Shown here piece after piece: positions 25,660 to 35,739 of a stretch of 64,000 nt of DNA. The first letter of the stretch is position 1. Every line of letters begins with the position of its first letter. The stretch comes from Nitrospirota bacterium (GTDB taxonomy: Bacteria; Nitrospirota; Thermodesulfovibrionia; Thermodesulfovibrionales; UBA6898). Position numbers and translations under genes: made by a program. The notes under the pieces are model-generated. The model had not been told where the DNA came from and made no database searches. It saw nothing but the letters and a program-made list of their open reading frames with translations. The stretch lies in contig JAKAHR010000008.1 of assembly GCA_021825365.1 (NCBI GenBank), positions 55,203 through 119,202 on the forward strand, read 5' to 3'.

Positions 25660-28436
25660 AGTTTGTTTCGTATGCCCAGAATTTTGAAGATGTGATGCTC
25701 TGGCGGGCTTTAAAACACGTCCAAAACGGATTCTATGTCGATATTGGCGCGGCATGGCCTGATAACCATTCTGTTACAAAGAGTTTCTATCATCGAGGCT
25801 GGCGCGGCATCAATATTGAACCAAATATTGCTCTTTATGATCTACTTAAGACAAAGCGTCCAGACGACATTAATTTGAATATTTCAGTTGGCAGTGAGCC
25901 GCCCCATCAGAATTTCTATGTTATAGAGAATACCGGACTGTCAACACTTAATGCCGATATTGCCGCAGAACATTCGACTAAAGGTTGGGAGGTTAAACGC
26001 GTTATTACTGAAATTGTTAGCCTGGATAGGATATGGGACCAATATGTATGTGCCCACCAAGTGCATTTCATAAAAATTGATGTCGAAGGACATGAAGGGA
26101 GTGTTCTCCAAAGCAATGATTGGTCTAGGCATCGGCCCTGGATCGTTGTCATCGAAGCTACACATCCGTTGTCATCAGAGGAAAGGCATGAACCTTGGGA
26201 GTCCATTTTGCTAAATGACAGATACATTCTCGCATATGAGGATGGCTTAAACCTCTTCTATGTCGCGGAAGAACATGCACACCTCCTGTCGGCATTCAAA
26301 TACCCCCCCAATGTGTTCGACGATTTCACTTTGGCTGCACAGGAACAGGCTGAATCAAAATATTTTGCCGCAGAATCACAACGGCAAGAACTTGAGGCGC
26401 GTCTCCAGCTGTCCGCATCAAAAAGGCAGGAACTTGAGATGAGAGTTGCCGGAGCGGAAGGTCAAAGTCATTACTGGAAGACGATGTCTGATTCTCTCAG
26501 CCGTCAATTGCAGGATGTCTTTAACAGCTGGTCCTGGCGTTCGACAGGTTTCTTGCGCTGGGGGAGCCGCATGTCTCTTTTGGCAGGCTGGAGATCAGCG
26601 GGATATCTTCGTTTCTTTCTCAGAAGGTTGAGACCTATGGCCGGGTCTATTTCTACTTTAGCTATCCTACGAACTTTGCGACATATTTCCCGCTTATTTT
26701 CTGTGCTGCTGTCATTCGTCCCCCGACGTTTGAAAGACGACGTGCAAACTTCAACAATAAGTAGGGTGGGTGTCGCAGCTGTCAGTTCGGACATAATCTT
26801 GCTTACTGAAGACTATAGTGTCGGTGAACCTACATGGTTGGCGTATCTCGAATCGGCATATAAGGCGCATCTCAACAAACCCGAAAAAGGTGCAAACATT
26901 CCCTCCCCTGATGCGCGCCTTTTGGTTTGTATTTGTCCGCCCTCTAGCGGCAGGGATTGTGCCAATGGTCACTCATGGATAGAAACATTCAGAGAACTCT
27001 CTAAAGTGTCTGACTACGACATTGAGTTTATTTGGTGCGACACTGATTCCACTCAATGTGCCCCATCTTTCCATGGTGGTTCGTCTTGGAGACAGACTTC
27101 GATAGCAGGATTGTGCGATTTCGTTAAGGATAATGACATTGTACTTTTCCTGCAGGCCGGGGATGAAGTAAGGCCTGAAATGACTACGGCTCTAAGACTC
27201 TATGGTTGTTTTTATGCCGATTTCTCCGTATTCGACTTCTATTTTCGAGACAATTCTCATATTTATCCCTTTCTGCTTCACGGCATTGACCCGCTGCATT
27301 ACTCGTACTGCGACTATTTCCTGTCACGCTTTTGCATGCGGGGCTCTGCTATCAAACAATTGCGGAATAACCATCAGCCGATAGATTCTCCCCGTGCCAT
27401 TGCAGGAGCCTATATGACCACTATAGCCGCCAAAAGTCATCCGAGCGCAGTTCATATTCCTCTGCCGTTGGTATGCGTGAATGTCAGCTTGGATTATATC
27501 AGAAGAGAACGCAAGTCTCTTGCTGAACACTGGTACTGCAAATCACCTATTGCGAGTGAAACCTATATCGGCGAATCAGAGGCACCGGTCTTTAATAATG
27601 ATAATTGCACAACTACACGAATCAGCGTCATAATATGCACCAAAGATAACGCTAATCTTCTGCGGTTGCTTGTAGGCATAATATTGCCGGAGACGCGGGT
27701 GAGCGATGTGGTTATCGTATCCAATAATACATCTAACTGCTATTCTCTCGCAATGCTTGAGTCGCTAAAGGCGAATGACAAGGTTACCGTGATTTCATAC
27801 AATAAACCTTTCAATTTTTCTGCGCAGAGCAATCTGGGCGCGAAACATGCGAAAGGCAATCTGCTGCTCTTCATGAACGATGATATCGTTCCGGTTACTG
27901 ATAGCTGGCTCCCATTTTTGTTAGAGTCTCTGGATGGGAATCCCCGGAGAATCGTCGGCCCTCTATTGCTGTATCCGAATGAAACAATACAACATGGCGG
28001 CATGTATTTGGGCTTTAATGGGGTGGCAGGTCATACGTTGAGGAATGTTCCGTATTCGACGGGGGGATGCAATTTCATGCTTTCTGCCCCGCGCCATGTC
28101 TCATGCCTGACCGGTGCTGCAATGCTCATGACAAAGGATCTATTTAGTAATTTAAATGGGTTTGACACGCAACTGGCCAGCTATCTGCAAGATGTTGATT
28201 ATTGTATGAGGGCGCTCCATTCCGGGGCTGACCTGATATTTGACCCACGTTCAATCCTGTTTCATATGGAGTCCGTGTCCCTAAAGACAATACTGCGTGA
28301 TGCTAATGTGCAACGTTTAAGAGAAAGGGAGTTTGACTATTTTGTTAGACGCTGGGGTGATGAAAGGATTAAAGACAGATGGGTGAACCCCCTGTGGAAT
28401 CCTGCTGATGAGTCGTTGAGAAGTTTGCGCGTATGA
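25656..28436 (+). CDS. FkbM methyltransferase - coiled coil - GT2 glycosyltransferase fusion
   Basis: A 926-residue fusion. Residues 1-220 are an FkbM-type SAM methyltransferase (GFYVDIGAAWPDN, INIEPN, IKIDVEGHEGSVL). Residues about 225-275 are a Gln/Glu/Arg-rich coiled coil followed by a basic, hydrophobic stretch (about 285-350) that may sit on the membrane. Residues about 645-900 are a GT2 transferase (ISVIICTKDNANLLRLL, LFMNDDIVPV, late QDVDYCMRA). The coiled coil between a methyltransferase and a transferase recalls the ruler-type chain-length terminators WbdD/WbdA. That comparison is architectural only. It sits between the sulfotransferase (4-nt overlap) and the next GT fusion. Confidence 0.85.
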   Translation: MKFVSYAQNFEDVMLWRALKHVQNGFYVDIGAAWPDNHSVTKSFYHRGWRGINIEPNIALYDLLKTKRPDDINLNISVGSEPPHQNFYVIENTGLSTLNADIAAEHSTKGWEVKRVITEIVSLDRIWDQYVCAHQVHFIKIDVEGHEGSVLQSNDWSRHRPWIVVIEATHPLSSEERHEPWESILLNDRYILAYEDGLNLFYVAEEHAHLLSAFKYPPNVFDDFTLAAQEQAESKYFAAESQRQELEARLQLSASKRQELEMRVAGAEGQSHYWKTMSDSLSRQLQDVFNSWSWRSTGFLRWGSRMSLLAGWRSAGYLRFFLRRLRPMAGSISTLAILRTLRHISRLFSVLLSFVPRRLKDDVQTSTISRVGVAAVSSDIILLTEDYSVGEPTWLAYLESAYKAHLNKPEKGANIPSPDARLLVCICPPSSGRDCANGHSWIETFRELSKVSDYDIEFIWCDTDSTQCAPSFHGGSSWRQTSIAGLCDFVKDNDIVLFLQAGDEVRPEMTTALRLYGCFYADFSVFDFYFRDNSHIYPFLLHGIDPLHYSYCDYFLSRFCMRGSAIKQLRNNHQPIDSPRAIAGAYMTTIAAKSHPSAVHIPLPLVCVNVSLDYIRRERKSLAEHWYCKSPIASETYIGESEAPVFNNDNCTTTRISVIICTKDNANLLRLLVGIILPETRVSDVVIVSNNTSNCYSLAMLESLKANDKVTVISYNKPFNFSAQSNLGAKHAKGNLLLFMNDDIVPVTDSWLPFLLESLDGNPRRIVGPLLLYPNETIQHGGMYLGFNGVAGHTLRNVPYSTGGCNFMLSAPRHVSCLTGAAMLMTKDLFSNLNGFDTQLASYLQDVDYCMRALHSGADLIFDPRSILFHMESVSLKTILRDANVQRLREREFDYFVRRWGDERIKDRWVNPLWNPADESLRSLRV

Positions 28437-28446
28437 TTTGTCGATA

Positions 28447-31113
28447 ATGAGAGACTACGACGACATCGAAGTTCTGATCTTCTGTGAACATACCCTTTCT
28501 TCCGGCACTCGTTCGGGAATACAACGCGTTGTTGTTGAAGCGTCTCGCGCGCTCTCTCGCATAGCGGAAGTAAGTTATGTAAAATGGGATCGCCTAGATG
28601 GGCAGCTACGATATTGCGACAATAATGATTTGGACAGGCTGTTTTGGGACGATGCTGAAAGCCCTGCACCTCATCCGTTTTGCCATAGAGTCGGCTACCG
28701 CTTCGGGGATACACTCTCTAAGCCTACAAATACATGGTTGCTTTTTCCGGAAGTACCTTATCATATGGACAAAGGCAATGATATATTCGCTCGAGTCATT
28801 TCCCAATGTCGGGAATATGGAGTCAATACTGCAGCCATTTTTTATGACCTTATCCCCATTCGTGATGACGATTACAAGAACATTCGTGACAAACATATCC
28901 AGTATGTTACCGAGCTTTTGCGATGTGATCTTATTTTTTCCATATCACACTTTGCGGGTAACGACTTGGGTAATTACTTTGAACAGGTTCCTGGCTTCTC
29001 CAAGACTGTTATTGATCGAATTCGAGAACGTATCGTTGCGCTTCCTCTTGGAGAGCGTCATGGGCATGATCCAAAGATTCTGCCCTCTGTATCTCAATCA
29101 GTAAGTGATCCCCCCAGGATGATAATGGTGGGCACCATCGAACCGCGAAAACAGCAAGTTCGCTTATTGGAAATACTCAACAGAAACCGCAAATCGGTGC
29201 CTGAGCTTAACGAACTGAAAGTGGATCTTTTTGGTTCTCTTCACCCCGCCTGCTCCCATGCACTGGCCGCGGCAATGCGCGAGAACCAGAATATCTTCTA
29301 TCACAACTATGTTTCGGATGAGGAAATTGAGCTAGCCTATTCACATGCCTGGTTTTCCGCTTTTCCTTCACGCAATGAAGGCTATGGTCTTCCTATCGTG
29401 GAAAGTTTGAGGCGAGGCGTTCCCTGTCTGACAGCCAATTTCGGATCAATGGCTGAAGTAGCTGAAGGAGGGGGCTGTTTGACAGTCAACGTGCTTGACG
29501 ATAACGAGATCTGCCGCGCTCTCGTTGAGTTATCAAGAAATGGCTCACTGAGACGCAAACTGCTAGAGGAGACAAAGAAGAGGGCGGCACGCTCATGGGA
29601 ACAATATGCCGACGACATGCTGGATCACATGTGCAGCTCCATGGGTGCGTATAAAAGCCAAGAGGAGACCTTCCGCAATCACCTAAGAGAAAGGCTGCGT
29701 GATGTATTGGCAGGGCAGACTGATGGTGTGCTATCATTGAGCAATATTCAGTGGGTTGTCAGCCTTTATTATGATGACATGCAGTTGGACGATATACCCA
29801 GTCGCATGCACATTGATCGTCACTCTCATGCTTCTATAGCCTATGTTCGTGACAATTATTTTGCAAGAGATGAGTTTTTGACAAGCCGCATTTTGAATAA
29901 TATTGCCAGCGCTGATATTATCATCACTGAAAATGAGTCAACCATCAACAGCATCACTAATGCACTCGGTCAAAAAAATGTCGATATACTGCTCCCGCAG
30001 CATCTTTTTTCGGGCGAGGCCGCAATCGATTTTGCTGTTAATGCTGCCGTCGATGTATCGAAAGCAAGATCTTTTTCAGTGGATGTAGCTCATAAAGAGA
30101 TGGCGATTCGCGTGGCATCTTCGTATTATTCATCAGCTTTTGCTAGCGAATCGGATTTAGCAATTGTAATATCGACCTATAATCGAGCACCTTTCGTGGA
30201 AATGAATGTTGAATGGATATTGCATCAGATAGACAAAGAACAATGCAATGTGCAATGTATAGTGGTCGACAACGCGTCAACCGATGACACCCATGAGCGA
30301 CTCGCTCGCTTTCTCAACCATCCGGCTTTTAGTTATCAGTGTAATCCTTCGAATGTCGGGATGTTAGGCAACCTGCGAGTATGCGCGGGCCAGAATGTGG
30401 CCAAGTATCTTTGGATCATTGGAGACGATGATTTCATATCGGAAGGCGCCATTTCAAGGACTGTCGATGCGATTAAGACAACCCCGGGTCTGCCCCTGCT
30501 GATTCACAATTTTGGTGTCTATTTTCGCACGCACTTGGCGATAATCGACTCCCCAAAGGTCTTCAGAAAAGAACTTCTTAAGCTTGCCGAAACACCCCAA
30601 CCCACGGGCATTCGACAACTCAATAGAGTGGCGGAGGAGCACGACAATCTGTTCACGGCCATTTATCCCCTAATATTTCGGTCTGACGTCGCGGCGGCTT
30701 GTTTCAATTTCACATTTGATGGAATTCCCTTCAACGATCTGATAGAGTGTGTACCCACAACAGCGTTTATTCTTAGAACTCTGAGATATTGCGATGTTAT
30801 GTGGTTTGAGGAGGCCGGAATAGTTGGAAATGCTCATAACAGTTGGTCAATGCACAGACCTCGCTGGCATTTGGTTATTATGCCTATGATTTTTAATTTA
30901 GCACGGGAAGCCGGAGTTGATTCTGCGAAGCTATGGAAATGGGCTCAGATGCATGTGTCGTTATTTTATGAGGCGGCCCAGATAAATATTCAGAATAATG
31001 CCGTCGCGCATATATCTTTGCCTGCCGATCTTATTTTTGCAAGCAGGTTCTTTAGACAACCAATTATATTGCCCGAAGGGTTTCTTTGCTCTGATTCACC
31101 GAGTAGTGGATAA
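28447..31113 (+). CDS. GT4 - GT2 glycosyltransferase fusion
   Basis: An 888-residue protein with two transferase domains. Residues about 1-400 are GT4-like (SGTRSGIQRVVVEASRAL, MVGTIEPRKQQVRLLEIL, FPSRNEGYGLPIVESLRRG). Residues about 570-800 are GT2 (LAIVISTYNRAPFVEM, VVDNASTDDTHERL, IIGDDDF). It should add two sugars in sequence. The ATG at 28447 is preferred to a TTG at 28438, which also lies only 1 nt after the preceding stop. Base composition is clearly lower in G+C than in genes outside the island. Confidence 0.85.
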   Translation: MRDYDDIEVLIFCEHTLSSGTRSGIQRVVVEASRALSRIAEVSYVKWDRLDGQLRYCDNNDLDRLFWDDAESPAPHPFCHRVGYRFGDTLSKPTNTWLLFPEVPYHMDKGNDIFARVISQCREYGVNTAAIFYDLIPIRDDDYKNIRDKHIQYVTELLRCDLIFSISHFAGNDLGNYFEQVPGFSKTVIDRIRERIVALPLGERHGHDPKILPSVSQSVSDPPRMIMVGTIEPRKQQVRLLEILNRNRKSVPELNELKVDLFGSLHPACSHALAAAMRENQNIFYHNYVSDEEIELAYSHAWFSAFPSRNEGYGLPIVESLRRGVPCLTANFGSMAEVAEGGGCLTVNVLDDNEICRALVELSRNGSLRRKLLEETKKRAARSWEQYADDMLDHMCSSMGAYKSQEETFRNHLRERLRDVLAGQTDGVLSLSNIQWVVSLYYDDMQLDDIPSRMHIDRHSHASIAYVRDNYFARDEFLTSRILNNIASADIIITENESTINSITNALGQKNVDILLPQHLFSGEAAIDFAVNAAVDVSKARSFSVDVAHKEMAIRVASSYYSSAFASESDLAIVISTYNRAPFVEMNVEWILHQIDKEQCNVQCIVVDNASTDDTHERLARFLNHPAFSYQCNPSNVGMLGNLRVCAGQNVAKYLWIIGDDDFISEGAISRTVDAIKTTPGLPLLIHNFGVYFRTHLAIIDSPKVFRKELLKLAETPQPTGIRQLNRVAEEHDNLFTAIYPLIFRSDVAAACFNFTFDGIPFNDLIECVPTTAFILRTLRYCDVMWFEEAGIVGNAHNSWSMHRPRWHLVIMPMIFNLAREAGVDSAKLWKWAQMHVSLFYEAAQINIQNNAVAHISLPADLIFASRFFRQPIILPEGFLCSDSPSSG

Positions 31114-31140
31114 TTTATGTCGAGACGTATGGAGGTGCGA

Positions 31141-32379
31141 ATGGCTAATTATCGTGAGATATCGAGTTGCAGGATAAGTGGGAGTAGACATCTGATAACG
31201 GTGCTCGACCTTGGGGATCACGTTCTTACGGGAGTATTTCCCAAGACGACAAATGATCCTATTACAAAAGGGCCTCTTCAGCTCGTTTGGTGCCCCGACA
31301 GCAGGCTTTTGCAGTTGAGACATTCCTACGAGCCATCAGAGATGTACGGAGAAAACTACGGCTATCGATCAGGGCTAAATCAGTCTATGGTTCATCATTT
31401 ATGTGAGAAGGTCCGTTATCTGGAACGTTTGCTGCCGCTGGGTCAGGGAGATGTCGTACTCGACATTGGCAGTAATGACGCAACTACGCTCAAATCATAT
31501 TCCAATAAGTCTATTTGTAGGGTTGGAGTAGATCCAACAGGCAACAAGTTTGCCGGATATTATTCTGACGAAGTAATTTTGATTCCCGAGTTCTTTGCCG
31601 CTTCATTATATAAGATGAAGATATCTAAACCAGCAAAAATAGTAACATCAATTGCCATGTTCTACGACTTGGAAGATCCCGTTGACTTTGCGCGGCAGGT
31701 TGCCTCCATTTTAGCCGATGACGGCATATGGCACTTTGAGCAGAGTTACATGCCTTCGATGCTGCGTCTTAATTCCTATGACACTATTTGCCATGAACAC
31801 CTAGAATACTATTCGCTTGGTGTCATCAAACGCATTATAGATGCTGCTGATCTAAAGTTGGTAGACGTTGTGATGAATGCCATAAACGGTGGCAGCTTTG
31901 CGGTGACTGTTGCAAAGAAGAGCAATGCGTCCATTCGCGTTAATAATTCGGTGATTGATTGGCTACTGGGACAAGAAGATCGTATGGGACTCTCTTCGCC
32001 CCGTCCCTATCGTGATTTTGAGGAGCGAGTATTTCGTCACCGTGATGATTTAGTGCGTCTGGTAAGAAGTCTAAATGCTGATGGCAAACGAATATTGGGA
32101 TATGGTGCTTCGACAAAAGGCAATGTGGTATTACAGTTTTGCGGCTTTACTACTCAAGACATCGCTGTTATCGCGGATGTAAACCCCGATAAGTTTAATT
32201 GCTATACCCCGGGAACTCATATCCCGATCGTATCTGAAGAAATTGCCCGCTCTATGAGGCCCGACTATTTTCTTGTTCTACCCTGGCATTTCAAGGAAGG
32301 AATTCTGCGTCGCGAAAAAGAGTTTCTTGCGAGTGGCGGAAGGATGATATTTCCATTCCCCGAAATTGAGATAGTCTAG
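31141..32379 (+). CDS. SAM-dependent C-methyltransferase of the NDP-sugar type
   Basis: A 412-residue protein with the layout of deoxysugar C-methyltransferases (TylC3-like). The N-terminal part has Cys residues suited to a zinc site (ISSCRISG, LVWCPDS). The middle has the SAM loop VLDIGSNDATTL, and the C-terminal domain has ILGYGASTKGNVVLQ with DVNPDKF. Members methylate C3 of NDP-4-keto-6-deoxysugars or catalyse related C-methylations to make branched sugars. With gmd nearby, a GDP-6-deoxy-hexose-derived sugar is plausible. ATG at 31141 follows GGAGGT by 4 nt; ATG at 31117 is in frame but has no site. Confidence 0.8.
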   Translation: MANYREISSCRISGSRHLITVLDLGDHVLTGVFPKTTNDPITKGPLQLVWCPDSRLLQLRHSYEPSEMYGENYGYRSGLNQSMVHHLCEKVRYLERLLPLGQGDVVLDIGSNDATTLKSYSNKSICRVGVDPTGNKFAGYYSDEVILIPEFFAASLYKMKISKPAKIVTSIAMFYDLEDPVDFARQVASILADDGIWHFEQSYMPSMLRLNSYDTICHEHLEYYSLGVIKRIIDAADLKLVDVVMNAINGGSFAVTVAKKSNASIRVNNSVIDWLLGQEDRMGLSSPRPYRDFEERVFRHRDDLVRLVRSLNADGKRILGYGASTKGNVVLQFCGFTTQDIAVIADVNPDKFNCYTPGTHIPIVSEEIARSMRPDYFLVLPWHFKEGILRREKEFLASGGRMIFPFPEIEIV

Positions 32380-32552
32380 AAAGCATGGACGTGTATTTAA
32401 CACACAGAATCCTGCAAACGAACAGAGAACACCTGATAGTTGACTCTCCATTCCGACTAATACGTTGAAGAAACTGAACATGCCCTTTTCTGAACGACGG
32501 GTAATATTTCGTGCAACGATTATCTTTCTTCGTGACCGCATTCGGATCGCCT

Positions 32553-34124
32553 ATGCCGATTAAAACGTTAGGCATTTGGATTGGGTTTGACACCCTTCAT
32601 CCCCTGAGAAGAGAAGGAATTTCACGGTTTCTGCTCTATCTGACCAAGGGACTTCTCAAGAATTATGCCCTTGACATCGAGATATGGTGTTACGAATGCA
32701 ATTATATGGAAGTAAGAGAACTCTTTCTTTCTGTGACGGAGGACCCAAACTACAGCCGAAGAGTATTGATTTTAACAGAGAATTCGAATGACCGATCGCA
32801 TCATGACAGATGGTCCGGGATGCGAAGAGCAGTGCACATCCTTCACAGGATGATTTACTATGAGACTATCTTCTGGAAAGAACCGAGCTTGACCTACAGG
32901 GAATTTGCACATTTCGCGCGAAAGGTCGGCCCACTGCAACTCAATCAAATACTAGCAACTGCAAAGGACACTATACTTTTGCCTTTTGACTGGTTCATTG
33001 AATTATTATTCCTGTCAGCTGGATTCAGTGTAAGACTGCTTGGCAAGCTGAGGATAAAGAAGGCGATTCTCTCGCTATTGGCAAACCTCAGGCGCATGAT
33101 GCGTCCGCCTGCAGCTCTCAATGAATCAGGAGAGGACCGATTGACAAAGCGAGCGAATGAATGCTCTTCCTCTGACTGTTTCTTGATCTATGTTGCCACA
33201 CTTACAAATGGCCTGGGGCTCAAGCCTCCAAAGATCGTCTTCCTACCCGATTTGGTCATGCTTGCCTTTCGAGAATATTTTATCGCAGAGGATCCTAATT
33301 CAATTGCGTGGATAGAGAGCATAAGAACAACAATTGAAAAATATGTCATGCGGGACTCTTTTTTCTGTTCAATAAGTGATTATGGGATGAGGCAACATTT
33401 GCTGTCATTTGTACCCTCGGTCAGAGAAGACCGAGCCGCATACATTTACCTGGCGAGCATGATGCCGGATAATCTATCCAACAGCCTGATTAAAGAGAAA
33501 ATGATCAGGGAAAGATTTGGCATCATGACAAAATACTTGTTTTATCCAACACAGATAAGGCCATACAAAAATCTGATTACGGTCCTAAAGGCGATGAGGT
33601 TAGTGCTGGATCGAGGCATTGATCTCCTGTTGGTACTCACCGGCCGGCTGGAAAACGATAGCAAAGCTCATTCCTATGCAAAACAATACGGGCTGCTGGC
33701 TAATGTTATTCAGTGCGGTGACGTAGCGGAATATGAGTTGTACAGTCTCTATCGCGCCGCCGAAATGACTGTATCTTCTTCGCTTTTTGAGGGCGGCTTT
33801 CCTTTGCAGGCGCTTGAGTCGTTCCTAGTGAATACACCTGTCGTACTATCTAGAATCCCGCCGACGGTAGAAAGGATCCGACATGAAGGCTTTGACCCAA
33901 ATAGTTGCGGTCTAAGACTGTTCGACCCCACGGACGAAGTCTGCCTGGCTAACAATATAGTAGCTATTTTGGATAACCGAGATAAGGCGATAGCCGAGTT
34001 ATCAGAAGTAAGGAGCAAACTATTAGCTTATACGTGGGATCATGTCAGCCATCAGTACTACCATCTTTTTTCGTCAATTATTCGTGAGAAACAATCACCA
34101 TCGAACCCGGTAAGCGAGAACTGA
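32553..34124 (+). CDS. GT4 family glycosyltransferase
   Basis: A 523-residue GT-B transferase, longer than the 370-400 usual for the family because of an insert at about residues 90-230. Family marks are LGIWIGFDTLHPLRREGIS at the start, YPTQIRPYKNLITVLKAM in the donor domain and SSSLFEGGFPLQALESFLV at the GT4 signature. It is the last low-G+C gene of the locus. The start is uncertain: ATG at 32553 fits the family better than GTG at 32511, and neither has a strong ribosome binding site. Donor and acceptor are unknown. Confidence 0.82.
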   Translation: MPIKTLGIWIGFDTLHPLRREGISRFLLYLTKGLLKNYALDIEIWCYECNYMEVRELFLSVTEDPNYSRRVLILTENSNDRSHHDRWSGMRRAVHILHRMIYYETIFWKEPSLTYREFAHFARKVGPLQLNQILATAKDTILLPFDWFIELLFLSAGFSVRLLGKLRIKKAILSLLANLRRMMRPPAALNESGEDRLTKRANECSSSDCFLIYVATLTNGLGLKPPKIVFLPDLVMLAFREYFIAEDPNSIAWIESIRTTIEKYVMRDSFFCSISDYGMRQHLLSFVPSVREDRAAYIYLASMMPDNLSNSLIKEKMIRERFGIMTKYLFYPTQIRPYKNLITVLKAMRLVLDRGIDLLLVLTGRLENDSKAHSYAKQYGLLANVIQCGDVAEYELYSLYRAAEMTVSSSLFEGGFPLQALESFLVNTPVVLSRIPPTVERIRHEGFDPNSCGLRLFDPTDEVCLANNIVAILDNRDKAIAELSEVRSKLLAYTWDHVSHQYYHLFSSIIREKQSPSNPVSEN

Positions 34125-34255
34125 ATGACGCTTCCCGTGCCTGCTCCATTTCTGATATACTTGTTCACCTATATTATTAAACAAACTTCTACCGCAGGGC
34201 TGAAACTCTCAGCGGTTATTGGCGGAATCACCTGCCTGTCTAACAAGGAGAATAG

Positions 34256-35281
<1,026 letters not shown>

Positions 35282-35357
35282 TCCCGGTAAGTCCGACACC
35301 CGATCTACAGCTGCCGGCCTCTCCGGGCAATAATGCCCCGGGAACCTGCGGGAGGTC

Positions 35358-35386
35358 TTGACAATTCCGTCAGGAGTGTATAAATT
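35358..35386 (+). promoter_or_regulatory. Sigma-70 promoter for the riboswitch/sigma-factor transcript
   Basis: A consensus TTGACA (35358-35363) is followed after 17 bp by TAAATT (35381-35386); TATAAA at 35379-35384 is an alternative with 15 bp. Transcription would begin near 35393, about 50 nt before the riboswitch. Confidence 0.6.
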
Positions 35387-35442
35387 AAACTTGAGATTTG
35401 TCGCAGACCTGTTGTTTGTTCTTTGACTGTTTTCTTGCAGTA

Positions 35443-35543
35443 TGTTTCCGAAAGGGTAAACCCTGGGTAACCAGGGGGCACAAAGCTACGGGTCCTTAGA
35501 AAGTTGGTTTTCTGGTAAGGATGGCCGGGTTGCCGAAGAAACA
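35443..35543 (+). promoter_or_regulatory. GEMM-type (c-di-GMP-I) riboswitch aptamer
   Basis: The leader of the sigma-factor gene has the GEMM landmarks in order. P1 is TGTTTC (35443-35448) with GAAACA (35538-35543). AAGGGTAAACC follows (compare AGGGCAAACC of the Vibrio Vc2 aptamer). A stem CCCTGG/CCAGGG with a GTAA (GNRA) tetraloop spans 35461-35476. Then come GGCACAAAGC, and a second arm ACGGGTCCTTA paired to TAAGGAtggCCGGGT. The end is GGGTTGCCGAA, as in Geobacter GEMM elements. The G that contacts the first guanine of c-di-GMP (G20 in Vc2) appears kept, which favours c-di-GMP over cGAMP. The 3' P1 strand can alternatively pair with the downstream terminator. Confidence 0.82.
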
Positions 35544-35585
35544 CGGCCTATCCGGACCCTACCCCTTTTGGTTTATCCTTTCGGT

Positions 35586-35624
35586 AAAAAGCCTGTTTCT
35601 CCTGGAAGAAACAGGCTTTTTTTA
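35586..35624 (+). terminator. Intrinsic terminator in the riboswitch expression platform
   Basis: A perfect 15-bp stem (35586-35600 with 35607-35621, core AGCCTGTTTCT/AGAAACAGGCT), a 6-nt loop and a T-rich tail. Its left arm GCCTGTTTCT (35591-35600) is complementary to the aptamer 3' end AGAAACAcGGC (35537-35547) with one bulged C. Aptamer P1 and terminator can therefore form together, or an antiterminator can form instead. The sigma-factor gene begins about 115 nt downstream. Confidence 0.9.
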
Positions 35625-35739
35625 TTTTATAGGCTCCGATCGTCGCGGGCCTACGGATAGGGCGGTCACCGACAGGACCGAGTGAGCGGATCCTGCCGGT
35701 GATGCAGTTAACTGTTGCTGAGGAATGATAGGTGAAGCT

